From Acidimicrobiia bacterium (lineage in GTDB: Bacteria; Actinomycetota; Acidimicrobiia; Acidimicrobiales; Aldehydirespiratoraceae), in NCBI GenBank assembly GCA_022821685.1, contig JAJEDD010000009.1, positions 1 through 50,805 on the forward strand: a DNA stretch of 50,805 bases, written 5' to 3'. Position numbers and translations under genes: made by a program. The notes under the pieces were generated by a model. That model did not search any database. It saw only the letters and a program-made list of their open reading frames with translations, and was not told the DNA's origin. This document shows, in pieces, positions 1 to 8,972 of this stretch. Every line of letters starts with the position of its first letter. The first letter of the stretch is position 1.

Positions 1-35
1 CTTAGCGGCGGTTCGTTTAGCCTGGCGGTATTCAA
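1..35 (-). CDS. 5' end of an unidentified gene, cut by the window edge
   Basis: On the minus strand a TTG codon at 35 follows a strong ribosome binding site (AAGGAGG, 41-47) by 5 bases and opens a frame beginning M-N-T-A-R-L-N-E-P-P-L that runs off the window. A good promoter lies just upstream. Only 11 codons are visible, so no function can be given. It reads in the same direction as fhs, and its base composition matches the atypical left end and not the rest of the window. Confidence 0.4.
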   Translation of the reverse strand, partial: MNTARLNEPPL

Positions 36-58
36 AGTCGCCTCCTTAGTTTTGCGGC

Positions 59-87
59 ATTATAGCCAATCGCGGAAAAAACCTTAA
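59..87 (-). promoter_or_regulatory. Sigma-70-type promoter
   Basis: Reading the minus strand, a perfect -10 hexamer TATAAT (59-64) lies 17 bases downstream of TTAAGG (82-87), a partial match to TTGACA. Transcription would start near 52, giving a short leader containing the AAGGAGG site for the TTG start at 35. Such a near-consensus, AT-rich promoter looks unlike the other intergenic regions here and fits a foreign origin for the left end. Confidence 0.5.
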
Positions 88-173
88 GCACAAAGACAGA
101 AAGAGCACAAAGAAAATATCATTTGCCAGCTAAAACTGCTAAGTTTGAAGCGCCAGACCTCGCCAGGCTGGGG

Positions 174-1880
174 CTAGAACAAGCCGACGACCTTGCCGTC
201 TTCGTCAATATCGACATTCATGGCGGCGGGCGCCCTGCCCAAGCCCGGCATGGTGCGCACGTCGCCACAGAGCGGATAGATGAAGCCAGCGCCGGCCGAG
301 GCGCGCACATCGGTGACGGTGATGCGGAAGCCGTCGGGCGCGCCTTTGAGCTGGGGCTTGTCGGACAGGCTGAGATGCGTTTTTGCCATGCAGATGGGCA
401 GGCGGCGCAAGCCTTGCGCTTCGAATTGCCTGATTTTGCGCTGGACGCCGGGCGCATAATCGACGCCATCCGCGCGGTAAATCTCGCGCGCGATGGTCTC
501 GATTTTCTCTTGTATCGCCATGTCGTCCGGGTAGAGCAGGCGGAAGTCGTTAGGCAGGTCGCAGGCGCTGACAATCATCTCCGCCAGCTCAGCCGCGCCA
601 GCGCCGCCACCCGCCCAATGCCGGGCGACCGAGACGCCGGTCGCGCCAGCCGCCAGCGCAATCTCCCGCACCGCCGCGATTTCCTTGTCGGTATCGTCGG
701 CGAAGACGTTGACGGCGACCACGGGATTGACGCCGAATTTCTTGAGATTCTCTAAATGCCGTATCATATTGGCTGCGCCAATTTGCACATCGGCGACATT
801 TTCTTCTTTCAGCGCCGGGTCGATCGGCTTGCCGGGAATGATGACATATTTGCCGGTATGGGCTTTCAAGGCGCGGATGGTTGCGACCAGCACGACTGCG
901 TTGGGCTGCAAGCCCGAGACGCGCGATTTGATATTGAAAAACTTTTCGGCGCCAATATCCGCGCCAAAGCCTGATTCGGTGATGACATAGTCGCCGGTTT
1001 TCATGGCGATCATATCGGCGATGATGGAAGAATTGCCATGGGCGATGTTGGCGAAAGGACCGGCGTGCACCAGCGCCGGCGTATTTTCCAGCGTCTGCAT
1101 CAAATTTGGTTTGATGGCTTCTTTCATCAAGACGGTGGCGGCGCCCGCAGCCTGGATGTCTTGCGCGGTGACCGGGTTTTTGCGCTTGTCATAGGCGATG
1201 ACCATCCGTCCGATGCGCGCGCGCATGTCTTGCAGCGATGTGGTCAGCGCCAGGATGGCCATAATCTCGGAGGCGACGGCGATGTCGTAGCCGCTTTGCC
1301 GCGGCACGCCGTCGAAGCGTTTGCCCAGCCCGATGACGATATTGCGCAGGGCGCGGTCGTTCAAGTCGACCACGCGCCGCCAAGCGATGTTATGAATATC
1401 AATATCGCGCTGGTTGCCGTGGTAGATATGCGCGTCGAGCATGGCGGCGATCAAGTTATGCGCGGCGCTGATGGCGTGAATATCGCCCGTCAGGTGCAGG
1501 TTGAAGTGCTCCATCGGCACGATTTGGCTGTAGCCGCCGCCGGCCGCGCCGCCCTTGATCCCGAAGGTGGGACCCATCGACGGCTGGCGGATGGCGATGG
1601 TGGCGCTGCGGCCGATGTGCTGGAAGGCCTGGCCCAGTCCGACGGTGGTGGTGGTCTTGCCCTCGCCGAGGGGGGTGGGGGTGATGGCCGACACCACCAC
1701 GTAGCGGGCCCTCCGCCGGCCGGCGTCGGCCATGGCCTCGACCGCGTCGAGGCTCACTTTGGCCGCGCCCGCGCCGTAGGGCTCGAGCATCTCGGCCGGT
1801 ATCCCGGCGTCGGCGGCGATCTCTCCGAGAGGCTTCAGGCTGGCCTGGGAGGCGATCTCCAGATCGGACGGAAACGGCAT
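174..1880 (-). CDS. fhs: Formate--tetrahydrofolate ligase (compositionally chimeric)
   Basis: Joins formate to tetrahydrofolate with ATP to give 10-formyl-THF, or runs in reverse to release formate; cytosolic. At 568 residues it has the usual length of the monofunctional enzyme. The nucleotide-binding loop TPLGEGKTTTTVGLGQA lies near residue 70, followed by the conserved RQPSMGPTFGIKGGAAGGGY stretch. The protein is uninterrupted, but the DNA is not uniform. Codons for the first ~110-145 residues (above about 1450-1540) are almost all G/C-ending, as in the rest of the window. The remainder uses AAA, GAA, TTT, TAT, GAT and ATT freely. The change falls just after the most conserved part of the gene. 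It is divergent from the dehydrogenase at 2071 and shares that promoter region. Function is sure; a single-genome origin is not. Confidence 0.9.
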   Translation of the reverse strand: MPFPSDLEIASQASLKPLGEIAADAGIPAEMLEPYGAGAAKVSLDAVEAMADAGRRRARYVVVSAITPTPLGEGKTTTTVGLGQAFQHIGRSATIAIRQPSMGPTFGIKGGAAGGGYSQIVPMEHFNLHLTGDIHAISAAHNLIAAMLDAHIYHGNQRDIDIHNIAWRRVVDLNDRALRNIVIGLGKRFDGVPRQSGYDIAVASEIMAILALTTSLQDMRARIGRMVIAYDKRKNPVTAQDIQAAGAATVLMKEAIKPNLMQTLENTPALVHAGPFANIAHGNSSIIADMIAMKTGDYVITESGFGADIGAEKFFNIKSRVSGLQPNAVVLVATIRALKAHTGKYVIIPGKPIDPALKEENVADVQIGAANMIRHLENLKKFGVNPVVAVNVFADDTDKEIAAVREIALAAGATGVSVARHWAGGGAGAAELAEMIVSACDLPNDFRLLYPDDMAIQEKIETIAREIYRADGVDYAPGVQRKIRQFEAQGLRRLPICMAKTHLSLSDKPQLKGAPDGFRITVTDVRASAGAGFIYPLCGDVRTMPGLGRAPAAMNVDIDEDGKVVGLF

Positions 1881-1956
1881 CGTTGCCCTTCCTTTCGCAG
1901 CGGTCGGGCGCGGTGCCGGGTGGTTGGCGCGGCGCCGAGCCCGAGGGTAGCTTGTC

Positions 1957-1990
1957 GTTCCGTATTGCGGAACGATTCCGCATTACAGAA
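1957..1990. promoter_or_regulatory. Two tandem IclR-type operator palindromes
   Basis: GTTCCGTATTGCGGAAC (1957-1973) is an almost perfect palindrome. A weaker copy, TTCCGCATTACAGAA (1976-1990), follows, with TTCCG-to-TTCCG spacing of 18 bases. The TTCCG-N5-CGGAA shape resembles sites bound by IclR-family dimers. It lies in the divergent region between fhs and the dehydrogenase, and an IclR gene sits at the end of the same gene run (6464). Binding by that protein is inferred. Confidence 0.5.
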
Positions 1991-2070
1991 CAGATGTGGC
2001 GCCTGCCCGAAGCAGACGCCGCAGCCTATGAGCACCTGACGCGGTCGGCACGGCAGCAGGAGGATTGGTT

Positions 2071-4605
2071 GTGAGCGAGTTCCCCGCCAGCGCCAAGTGC
2101 GTGGTGATAGGGGCCGGCATCGTCGGCAACTGTCTCGTAGGCCACTTGACCAAGCTCGGCTGGAGCGACCTGGTGCTCATCGACAAGGGGCCGCTGCCCA
2201 ACCCGGGCGGGTCCACCGGCCACGCATCGAACTTCATCTTCCCGGTGGACCACAACAAGGAGATGTGCCTGCTCGGCGTGCAGAGCGCCAACCAGTACCG
2301 CGATCTCGGCCTGTCGGTCGACTCCGGCGGCATCGAGGTGGCCCGCACCCCCGAGCGGATGGACGAGCTGCAGCGGCGCATGACCTCGGCCGCGGCCTGG
2401 GGGGTCGAGGCCCAGCTGCTCACCCCCGAAGAGGTGGTCGAGCTGGTGCCGTTCGTCAACACCGAGGTGATCCTCGGGGGCTTCTACTGCCCGACGGTGT
2501 CGGTGGTGGACTCGCTGGAGACCGGCACGGTCATGCGCCGCCTGGCTGTCGATGCCGGCTGCCGGGTGCTGGCCAACACCGAGGTGCTCGACATCGGAAC
2601 CGAGCCCGGTCCCAACCCAGGCGACCACACCGTCACCTCGGTGGTCACCGACGCCGGCACCATCGAGACCGAGTACGTGGTGATCGCCTGCGGCGTGTGG
2701 TCCAACCGGCTGGCCAACATGGCCGGCGCCCACATACCGCTGGTGCCGGCCGTGCATCAGATGGCCGACGTCGGCCCCATGGACATCCTGGCCGAGACCG
2801 GCAACGAGATCGGCTACCCCATCGTGCGCGACATGGACACGTTCTGCTACGAGCGCCAGACCGCCGGCTCGATGGAGGTTGGCTCTTACGCCCACCGCCC
2901 CATCTTCCACCACCCCGACGACATCCCCTCCAATGAGGAGGCCGCGCTGTCGCCCACGGAGATGCCGTTCACCCCCGACGACTTCGACCCGCAGATGGAG
3001 CAGGCCATCGAGCTGATGGACATGCTGGGCGACGCCGAGATCAAGTACGCCATCAACGGCCTGCTGTCGCTCACTCCCGACGCCATGCCGTGCCTGGGCG
3101 AGGTCCCCGAGGTCCGCAACCTGTGGTCGGCCGCCGCGGTGTGGGTCAAGGAGGGGCCGGGCATGGCCCAGGTGGTGGCCGAGTGGATGACCTTCGGCTA
3201 CCCGAGAGTGATCGATGCCCACGGCGCCGACATCGCCCGCTTCTACCCCGAGGAGCGCCCCGACGAGCACATCTGGGCCCGCTCCGCCGAGCACTTCAAC
3301 AAGACCTACGGCATCGTGCACCCGGCCGAGCAGTGGGAGAGCCGCCGCAACCTGCGGGTGGGGCCCTACTTCTCGCGCCAACAGGACCTGGGCGCCTTCT
3401 TCTTCCAGGCCCGCACCTGGGAGCGGCCCCAGTGGTTCGAGTCCAACGCCGACCTCGTGGAGCGCTACGGCCTCGGCGAGCGGGAGGTCGAGTGGGACAA
3501 CCGCTGGTGGAGCCCGATCACCAACGCCGAGCATCTCAACCTGCGCGACAACTGCGGACTGGTGGATCTGAGCGCCTTCCAGATCTTCGAGCTGACCGGG
3601 CCGGGTGCGGTGGCCTACGCCGACCGCCTGGCGGTCAACAAGATCGACGTGGCTGTGGGCCGGTCCATCTACACGCCGTGGCTCACCCCCGACGGCGGAT
3701 TCCACTCCGACCTGACCATGATGCGCATGGGTCCCGAGCGGGTGCGGATCGTGACCGGCGTGTTCGACGGCGGCCGCGACGAGTTCTGGACCCGCCGCCA
3801 CATGCCCGCCGACGGGTCGGTGAGCTTCGCCAACATCACCGACGAGATCACCACCCTCGGCCTGTGGGGGCCCAACGCCGCGGCGGTGCTGGGCGCGCTC
3901 TGCGACGCCGACTTGAGCCAGGCCGGATCGCCCTACGGATCGTTGGTGGAAGTTGCGCTCGACTGCGGCGCCGGGCGGCGGGTGGAGGCCACCCTGTTCC
4001 GGATCTCCTACGTGGGCGACGCCGGCTGGGAGATCTACCTGCGCTGGGACGACGGCCCCGCGGTGTGGGACACTCTGATGCGGGTCGGAGCCGACTACGG
4101 CCTGCGACCCACCGGCGGCGGCGTGTACGGCACATCCGGCCGCCTGGAGAAGGGCTATCGCCTCATGGGCGCCGAGCTGGAGAGCGAGTACAACCCGCTG
4201 GAGGCGGGCCTGGCCCGGCCCCGGGTGAAGGCGGCCGACTTCATCGGCAAGGAGGCCTACCTGGCTGCCCGGCAGGCGGGCGACCCCGAGGTGCAGATGT
4301 GCGTGCTCACCGTGGAGGACCTGCACGACAGCCGGGGTCGCAAGCGCTACATGCAGGGCGGCAACGAGCCCATCCTCACCGCAGGCGGCGAGCGCATCGT
4401 CGACTCGCACGGGCGGGTGTCGAGGGTCACCACTGCCGGTCCGGGTCCCTCGGTGGGCAAGCACCTGCTGATGGCCTACTTGCCGTCGGAGCTTTCTGCG
4501 GCCGGCACCGAGCTTCAGGTCATGTACATGAACGAGCGGTTCCCGGTGCGGGTGGCCGGCACCGGCGCGGTGTTCGACCCCGACGACACCCGCATGAAGT
4601 CCTAG
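2071..4605 (+). CDS. Dimethylglycine/sarcosine dehydrogenase-like FAD-GcvT fusion
   Basis: Predicted to demethylate dimethylglycine, sarcosine or a related N-methyl compound, passing the methyl carbon to tetrahydrofolate as 5,10-methylene-THF and electrons to ETF. The 844-residue protein has an N-terminal FAD domain (VVIGAGIVGNCL, residues 11-22; GSTGHA near 47-52, where His51 matches the position that carries covalent FAD in mammalian dimethylglycine dehydrogenase). From about residue 430 to the end is an aminomethyltransferase (GcvT) fold. The GTG at 2071 is chosen because AGGAGG (2058-2063) lies 7 bases upstream; the in-frame TTG at 2065 would touch that site. EtfB follows 25 bases downstream, so the electron acceptor is encoded next door. 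The exact substrate cannot be read from sequence. Confidence 0.8.
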   Translation: MSEFPASAKCVVIGAGIVGNCLVGHLTKLGWSDLVLIDKGPLPNPGGSTGHASNFIFPVDHNKEMCLLGVQSANQYRDLGLSVDSGGIEVARTPERMDELQRRMTSAAAWGVEAQLLTPEEVVELVPFVNTEVILGGFYCPTVSVVDSLETGTVMRRLAVDAGCRVLANTEVLDIGTEPGPNPGDHTVTSVVTDAGTIETEYVVIACGVWSNRLANMAGAHIPLVPAVHQMADVGPMDILAETGNEIGYPIVRDMDTFCYERQTAGSMEVGSYAHRPIFHHPDDIPSNEEAALSPTEMPFTPDDFDPQMEQAIELMDMLGDAEIKYAINGLLSLTPDAMPCLGEVPEVRNLWSAAAVWVKEGPGMAQVVAEWMTFGYPRVIDAHGADIARFYPEERPDEHIWARSAEHFNKTYGIVHPAEQWESRRNLRVGPYFSRQQDLGAFFFQARTWERPQWFESNADLVERYGLGEREVEWDNRWWSPITNAEHLNLRDNCGLVDLSAFQIFELTGPGAVAYADRLAVNKIDVAVGRSIYTPWLTPDGGFHSDLTMMRMGPERVRIVTGVFDGGRDEFWTRRHMPADGSVSFANITDEITTLGLWGPNAAAVLGALCDADLSQAGSPYGSLVEVALDCGAGRRVEATLFRISYVGDAGWEIYLRWDDGPAVWDTLMRVGADYGLRPTGGGVYGTSGRLEKGYRLMGAELESEYNPLEAGLARPRVKAADFIGKEAYLAARQAGDPEVQMCVLTVEDLHDSRGRKRYMQGGNEPILTAGGERIVDSHGRVSRVTTAGPGPSVGKHLLMAYLPSELSAAGTELQVMYMNERFPVRVAGTGAVFDPDDTRMKS

Positions 4606-4630
4606 CGCTCGGGGAACGCTTACGCCTGTC

Positions 4631-5395
4631 ATGCGGATCCTCTGCTGCGTGAAGCGGGTGCCGGCCCCCGGCGCCAAGATCAACGTCACCGCCGACGGCC
4701 TGGCCGTCGATGCCGCCCACCTGGGCTTCACCACCAGCCCGCACGAGGAGTGCGGCGTGGAGGAGGCGGTACAGATCGCGGAGCGAACCGGTGGCGAGGT
4801 CACCGTGCTCACCCTCGGTGCGGCCGACGCCGCCGAGCAGCTGCGCTACGCGGCGTCGGTGGGCGCCCACCACGGCGTGCTGATACAGACCGACGGTGCG
4901 GCCTGGGATCCCCAGCGCACCGCTCGGGCCCTGACCGCGGCCATCGAGTCGCTGGAGGCCGACGGCGGCGTCTTCGACCTGATCCTGTTCGGCAACGAGT
5001 CGGCTGACTCCGGCGGCTTCCAGGTGGGGGTGCGGGTCTGCCATGCGCTGGGCCGCCCCATCGTCAACGGCATCAAGGGCATCGAGGTGGACGGCGCGGT
5101 GATGCGGGCCCGCCGTGAGATCGACGGCGGCTTCGAGGTGTACGAGCTCAGCCTGCCCGCCGCGCTCGGGGTGAAGGAGGGCATCAACCTGCCCCGCTAC
5201 CCGACCATGAGAGGACGGCTGGCGTCGAAGAAGCTGCAGATCACCACCCTCGAACTCGACGCCGATATCGGCGAGCAGGCCCTGGTCCGGCTGCACCGCC
5301 CGACCGAGACGGTGTCGCAGACGGTGATCCTCGGCGACGGCCCCGACGCCGCCCCCGCCGCCGTCGACGTGCTCGAAGAACTGGGAGTGCTGTGA
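4631..5395 (+). CDS. etfB: Electron transfer flavoprotein beta subunit
   Basis: Forms the ETF heterodimer with the next gene's product, accepting electrons from flavin dehydrogenases, here probably the dehydrogenase encoded immediately upstream. The 254 residues show the family's start (MRILCCVKRVPAPGAKINV), the FGNESADSGGFQVG loop near 120-133 and LPRYPTMRGRLASKK near 195-210, all typical of EtfB. The stop codon overlaps the etfA start (TGATG), implying translational coupling. Dehydrogenase-etfB-etfA reads as one operon, possibly with the iclR gene behind it. Confidence 0.9.
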   Translation: MRILCCVKRVPAPGAKINVTADGLAVDAAHLGFTTSPHEECGVEEAVQIAERTGGEVTVLTLGAADAAEQLRYAASVGAHHGVLIQTDGAAWDPQRTARALTAAIESLEADGGVFDLILFGNESADSGGFQVGVRVCHALGRPIVNGIKGIEVDGAVMRARREIDGGFEVYELSLPAALGVKEGINLPRYPTMRGRLASKKLQITTLELDADIGEQALVRLHRPTETVSQTVILGDGPDAAPAAVDVLEELGVL

Positions 5396-6399
5396 TGCTG
5401 CTGGTGGTGCTAGAGCACGACCGGGGCACCCTCAGCGAGCCCGCCCGGGAGGCGCTCACCTTCGGGCGAACGCTGGCCGCCAAGCTGGGCGTCGAGATGC
5501 ACGCTGCTCTGATCGGCACCTGCGATGCCGGGCCCGACCAGGCTGCGGCCGAGGCCGGCGACCACGGCGCCGTGCGGGTGTACACCGTGGCCCACGAGGT
5601 GCTGAGCGACTTCGGTCCCGAGGCGTGGGGCGAGTCGGTCGCCCAGCTCGTCGGCGCGCTCGAACCCGCCGCGGTGCTGGCCTGCGGCAGCGAGCGGGGC
5701 AACGAAGTGATCGCGCAGGCTGCGGCCCGCCTCGACTGCCCGTTCGTCGCCAACTGCACCGACATCACCCCGCCCGCTGGCGACAGCGGTGAGTGGACTG
5801 TGACCCGCATCCAGTGGGGAGGGTCGCTGCTCGAGGACGCCACCCTCGTTGCGGCCGGCGCCGCGCTGCTCACCTGCGGCCTGCACACCGTGGCCGCCGC
5901 ATCGGTCGAGCCCGCCGGTGCCGGCCCCCCCGAGATCCAGGCCGTGACGGTGGACCTCGACGCCGAACTGGCCCGCACCGTGGTCAAGGACCGGGTGGTG
6001 CTGGAGGCGGGCGTCACCCTGCCCACCGCGCCGGTGGTGGTGGGCGGCGGACGCGGCGTCGGCTCCGCCGAGGGCTTCGCCCCGCTGGAGGAGCTGGCCG
6101 ACCTGCTGGGCGGCCGGGTTGGCTGCAGCCGGGCCGTCACCAACAACGGCTGGCGGCCTCATTCCGATCAGGTCGGCCAGACCGGCACCCGCATCGCGCC
6201 GGAGGTCTACATCGCCTCGGGCATCTCCGGCGCCATCCAGCACTGGGTGGGCGCCATGGGCTCCAAGCACATCCTGGCCGTCAACATCGACCCCGAGGCC
6301 AACATGGTGGTGAAGGCGAACTGGGCCGTGATCGGCGATCTGCACCAAGTCATTCCGGCGATCTCGGCCGAGATCCGCCGCCGCCGGGACCGGCCGTGA
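5395..6399 (+). CDS. etfA: Electron transfer flavoprotein alpha subunit
   Basis: FAD-carrying subunit of ETF. The C-terminal half holds the FAD-binding signature: GGRVGCSRAVTNNGWRP, then QVGQTGTRIAPEVYIASGIS and AVNIDPEANMVVKANWAVIGD. The protein is 334 residues, a normal length. The ATG at 5395 overlaps the etfB stop by one base; a GTG one codon earlier (5392) is equally possible. Its own stop overlaps a GTG (6396) that opens a 23-codon frame leading to the iclR start, described under the junction repeat at 6396. Confidence 0.9.
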   Translation: MLLVVLEHDRGTLSEPAREALTFGRTLAAKLGVEMHAALIGTCDAGPDQAAAEAGDHGAVRVYTVAHEVLSDFGPEAWGESVAQLVGALEPAAVLACGSERGNEVIAQAAARLDCPFVANCTDITPPAGDSGEWTVTRIQWGGSLLEDATLVAAGAALLTCGLHTVAAASVEPAGAGPPEIQAVTVDLDAELARTVVKDRVVLEAGVTLPTAPVVVGGGRGVGSAEGFAPLEELADLLGGRVGCSRAVTNNGWRPHSDQVGQTGTRIAPEVYIASGISGAIQHWVGAMGSKHILAVNIDPEANMVVKANWAVIGDLHQVIPAISAEIRRRRDRP

Positions 6400-6481
6400 C
6401 TGCTTTGCCGGTCACCCGGTCCGACGGCCCGAGTCCCGCCAGGGCAATGCTTGGGCTGGTGGCATGACCGTTCAGTCGATC
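6396..6481 (+). repeat. Diverged duplication of the iclR start region
   Basis: The 18 bases from the GTG at 6396 and from the iclR ATG at 6464 (68 bases apart) match at 11 positions, and six of the seven differences are transitions. The upper copy overlaps the etfA stop (GTGA). It opens a 23-codon frame (MTALPV..., against MTVQSI... for IclR) whose TGA overlaps the iclR ATG. This is the most diverged of the start duplications in the window, so it is the least certain. Confidence 0.35.
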
Positions 6482-7207
6482 AAGCGGTCGTTCGCGCTGC
6501 TGCGGGCGTTGGCGCTGGGTCCGGTGGGCGTCACCGAGCTGGCCGAGCGGGTCGATCTGCCCAAGAGCACGGTGGCCCGCCTGCTGGCTTCCCTCGAGGA
6601 TGAGCAGGCCGTCGAGCAGACCGAGGCCGGCGGCGAGTACCGGCTGGGCACAGGCCTGATCGACCTGGCCGGATCGGCGCCCCGGGGCCGCAACCTGGTG
6701 GCTGCGGCCCGACCCCACCTGCTGGAACTGGCCGAGAGCCTCGACGAGGTGGCCGGGCTGGCGATCATCGACGGCAGGCAGGTCTACTACCTCGACCAGA
6801 CCGAGTCGTCGTCCAACATCCAGGTGCGGGACTGGACCGGCGAGCACGCCCCGCTGCACGCGGTGCCCTCGGGTCTGGTGATCCTCGCCCATCAGCGCCC
6901 CGACTTCATCAACCGGTACCTGGCTGCGCCTCTGGTGCAGTGCACGCCGTGGACCATGACCGACCCCGACGAGCTCCGCGACCGCCTCGAGCAGATTCGC
7001 AGCATCGGCTACGCCTGGGTGTATGAGGAGTTCGCTGAGGAGCTCAACTCGGTGGCTGCGCCGGTGTTCGAGAGCGGGGGCAGCGTGGAGGCGGCCCTGC
7101 ACGTCCACGGGCCGGCGTACCGGTTCCCTGATCCCGACGACACCCACGACCTCGGCATGGCGGTGATCGAGGCGGCCGGCCGCCTCTCACTGCAACTGTC
7201 GGACTGA
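6464..7207 (+). CDS. IclR-family transcriptional regulator
   Basis: A 247-residue dimeric DNA-binding regulator. The N-terminal winged helix-turn-helix (VTELAERVDLPKSTVARLLASL, roughly residues 22-45) is followed by the effector domain, with the family's HAVPSGLVILAH-type segment near 130 and ELNSVAAPVFESGG near 190. Position after the dehydrogenase/ETF genes suggests it senses an N-methyl substrate or product. The likely target is the tandem palindrome at 1957-1990. Repression is the commonest mode in this family but is not shown by the sequence. It converges on proS. Confidence 0.85.
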   Translation: MTVQSIKRSFALLRALALGPVGVTELAERVDLPKSTVARLLASLEDEQAVEQTEAGGEYRLGTGLIDLAGSAPRGRNLVAAARPHLLELAESLDEVAGLAIIDGRQVYYLDQTESSSNIQVRDWTGEHAPLHAVPSGLVILAHQRPDFINRYLAAPLVQCTPWTMTDPDELRDRLEQIRSIGYAWVYEEFAEELNSVAAPVFESGGSVEAALHVHGPAYRFPDPDDTHDLGMAVIEAAGRLSLQLSD

Positions 7208-7273
7208 GTCGGCACGCCCAGCGTCGAACTCTCGGCCCGGCGCCGCCGGAAGATCGATTAGAGCCGACTCAGC
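7204..7273. terminator. Inverted repeat between convergent iclR and proS
   Basis: CTGAGTCGGC (7204-7213) and its exact reverse complement GCCGACTCAG (about 7263-7272) flank the 60-base gap between the two convergent genes. It could act as a bidirectional end-of-transcript structure, although the loop is long (~50 bases) and there is no T run. CTGTCGG also occurs at both gene ends, 77 bases apart (7196 and 7273), which may be an old tandem duplication. Confidence 0.3.
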
Positions 7274-8972
7274 TGTCGGCCAGTAGGGCTGCCACCTCGG
7301 CGGCGGCGTCACTGATCCCGACCCGCCGAGTGTCGCCGGTGGCCCGCGCCGTCAGCTCGACCTCGCCGTCGGCTGCGGCCCGGCCCGCGGTGATCCGCCA
7401 CGGGATGCCGATCAGCTCCGCGTCGGCGAACTTCACCCCGGCCCGGGCGTCGCGGTCGTCGAGCAGCACCTCCACTCCCCGCGCCTGCAGCTCGCGATAC
7501 ACCTGCTCGGCCGCGGCCACGGCGCGATCGTCGCGCATGCTGGCCACCGTGATCACCGCCCCGTAGGGCGCCACCGCCGCCGGCCAGACGAGGCCCCGGT
7601 CGTCGTGGTGCACCTCGGCCACCGCGGCCATGGCCCGGCCGATGCCGATGCCGTAGGAGCCCATGGTGATGGGGCGCTCCACCCCGTCGGCGTCCAGCAC
7701 GGAGGCCCCCATCGCTTCGGCGTACCGGCGGCCCAGCTTGAAGATGTGGCCGGTCTCGATGCAGCGCACCACCTCCAGGGGCTGGCCGCAGTTCACGCAC
7801 GGCTCCCCGGCCGACACCTCCCGCAGGTCGAGCCACTCGTCCACCGAGATGTCGCGCTCGATGTCCACGCCGGAGTAGTGCCAGTCGTCGGTGTTGGCGC
7901 CGGTGGCCAGGTTGTAGCGACCCCGCAGGGCGTGGTCGGCCACGATCCGCAGGCCCTCAACGCCCACCGCGCCCAGCGAGCCGGGATGGGCGCCGAGGCG
8001 CTCGAGCGTCTCGGCTGGCTCAGCCGGGCGGATGTCGGCAGCCCCGGTTCCGTCGGCCAGCTTCTGCAGGTTGAGCTGGTGGTCGCCCCGCACCAGGGCA
8101 AGCGTCATGGCGCCGTCGAGCACCATGACCATGGTCTTGATCTGGCGGTGGGCGGGCGCGCCGCCCTCGACCGTCTCCAGCCCGGCGATGGTGCGCACCC
8201 CCGGAGTCGGGAACCGCACCAGCTCGCTGCGGGCCTCGCCGTCGTCGACCGGCGGCAGCTTCGAGGTGGCCCGCTCCACGTTGGCCGCGTAGCTGCCGTC
8301 GACGCAGCGAGCGATGTCGTCCTCTCCGGCGGGGGACGGCACCATGAACTCGACCGACCCGGTGCCGCCCATCATGCCCGACGACGCCTGCACCGCGATG
8401 GCGTCGAGCGACAGCCGCTCGAAGATCCGCAGGTAGGCGGCGCGATGAGTCTCGAAGGCGTGGTCCAGCCCGGTGTCGTCGAGGTCGAAGGAATAGCTGT
8501 CCTTCATGGCGAACTCCCGCACCCGCAGCAGGCCCGACTTCGGCCGAGGCTCGTCGCGGAACTTCCACTGGATCTGATACCAGATCTGCGGCAGCGTCCG
8601 GTAAGACGTGATCTCCCTGGCGATCTCGGTGAACACCTCCTCATGGGTCATGCCCAGCGCCAGGTCGGCCTCCTTGCGATCCTGGAGCCGGAACATCTCG
8701 GGGCCCACCGACCCCCAGCGCCCCGAGCGCTGCCAGATCGAGGCCGGATGCATGGCCGGCAGCAGAAACTCCTGCGCGCCGATCTCCTCCATGCCCTGCC
8801 GCACGATGTTCTCGACCTTGTCGTGGACCCGCAGCCCCAGCGGCAGCAGCGAGTAGTGCCCGGCGTGTAGCTGGCGGATGAACCCGCCCCGCACCAGCAG
8901 CTTGTGGCTGGCCGCCTCGGCATCGGCGGGCGCGTCGCGCAGCGTCGGTATGAACAGCTTCGACCACCTCAT
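7269..8972 (-). CDS. proS: Prolyl-tRNA synthetase
   Basis: Charges tRNA-Pro in the cytosol. The 567-residue bacterial-type enzyme has motif 1-2 segments (GMEEIGAQEFLLPAMHPASIW; WKFRDEPRPKSGLLRVREF near 140-160), an inserted YbaK-like editing region (about 230-380), motif 3 (PITMGSYGIGIGR near 440) and the C-terminal anticodon domain. The ATG at 8972 gives the expected start MRWSKLFIPTLRDAP. The frame stays open upstream to 9074, but that Arg-rich extension is not family-like and overlaps the duplicated start region. Confidence 0.95.
   Translation of the reverse strand: MRWSKLFIPTLRDAPADAEAASHKLLVRGGFIRQLHAGHYSLLPLGLRVHDKVENIVRQGMEEIGAQEFLLPAMHPASIWQRSGRWGSVGPEMFRLQDRKEADLALGMTHEEVFTEIAREITSYRTLPQIWYQIQWKFRDEPRPKSGLLRVREFAMKDSYSFDLDDTGLDHAFETHRAAYLRIFERLSLDAIAVQASSGMMGGTGSVEFMVPSPAGEDDIARCVDGSYAANVERATSKLPPVDDGEARSELVRFPTPGVRTIAGLETVEGGAPAHRQIKTMVMVLDGAMTLALVRGDHQLNLQKLADGTGAADIRPAEPAETLERLGAHPGSLGAVGVEGLRIVADHALRGRYNLATGANTDDWHYSGVDIERDISVDEWLDLREVSAGEPCVNCGQPLEVVRCIETGHIFKLGRRYAEAMGASVLDADGVERPITMGSYGIGIGRAMAAVAEVHHDDRGLVWPAAVAPYGAVITVASMRDDRAVAAAEQVYRELQARGVEVLLDDRDARAGVKFADAELIGIPWRITAGRAAADGEVELTARATGDTRRVGISDAAAEVAALLADS

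Noticed and set aside
2026..4812. A 928-codon open frame antisense to the dehydrogenase gene
   Set aside because: It lies wholly opposite a well-conserved gene and has Gly/Ala/His-rich sequence without any family. Long antisense frames are expected at this GC content, and many others were dropped for the same reason.
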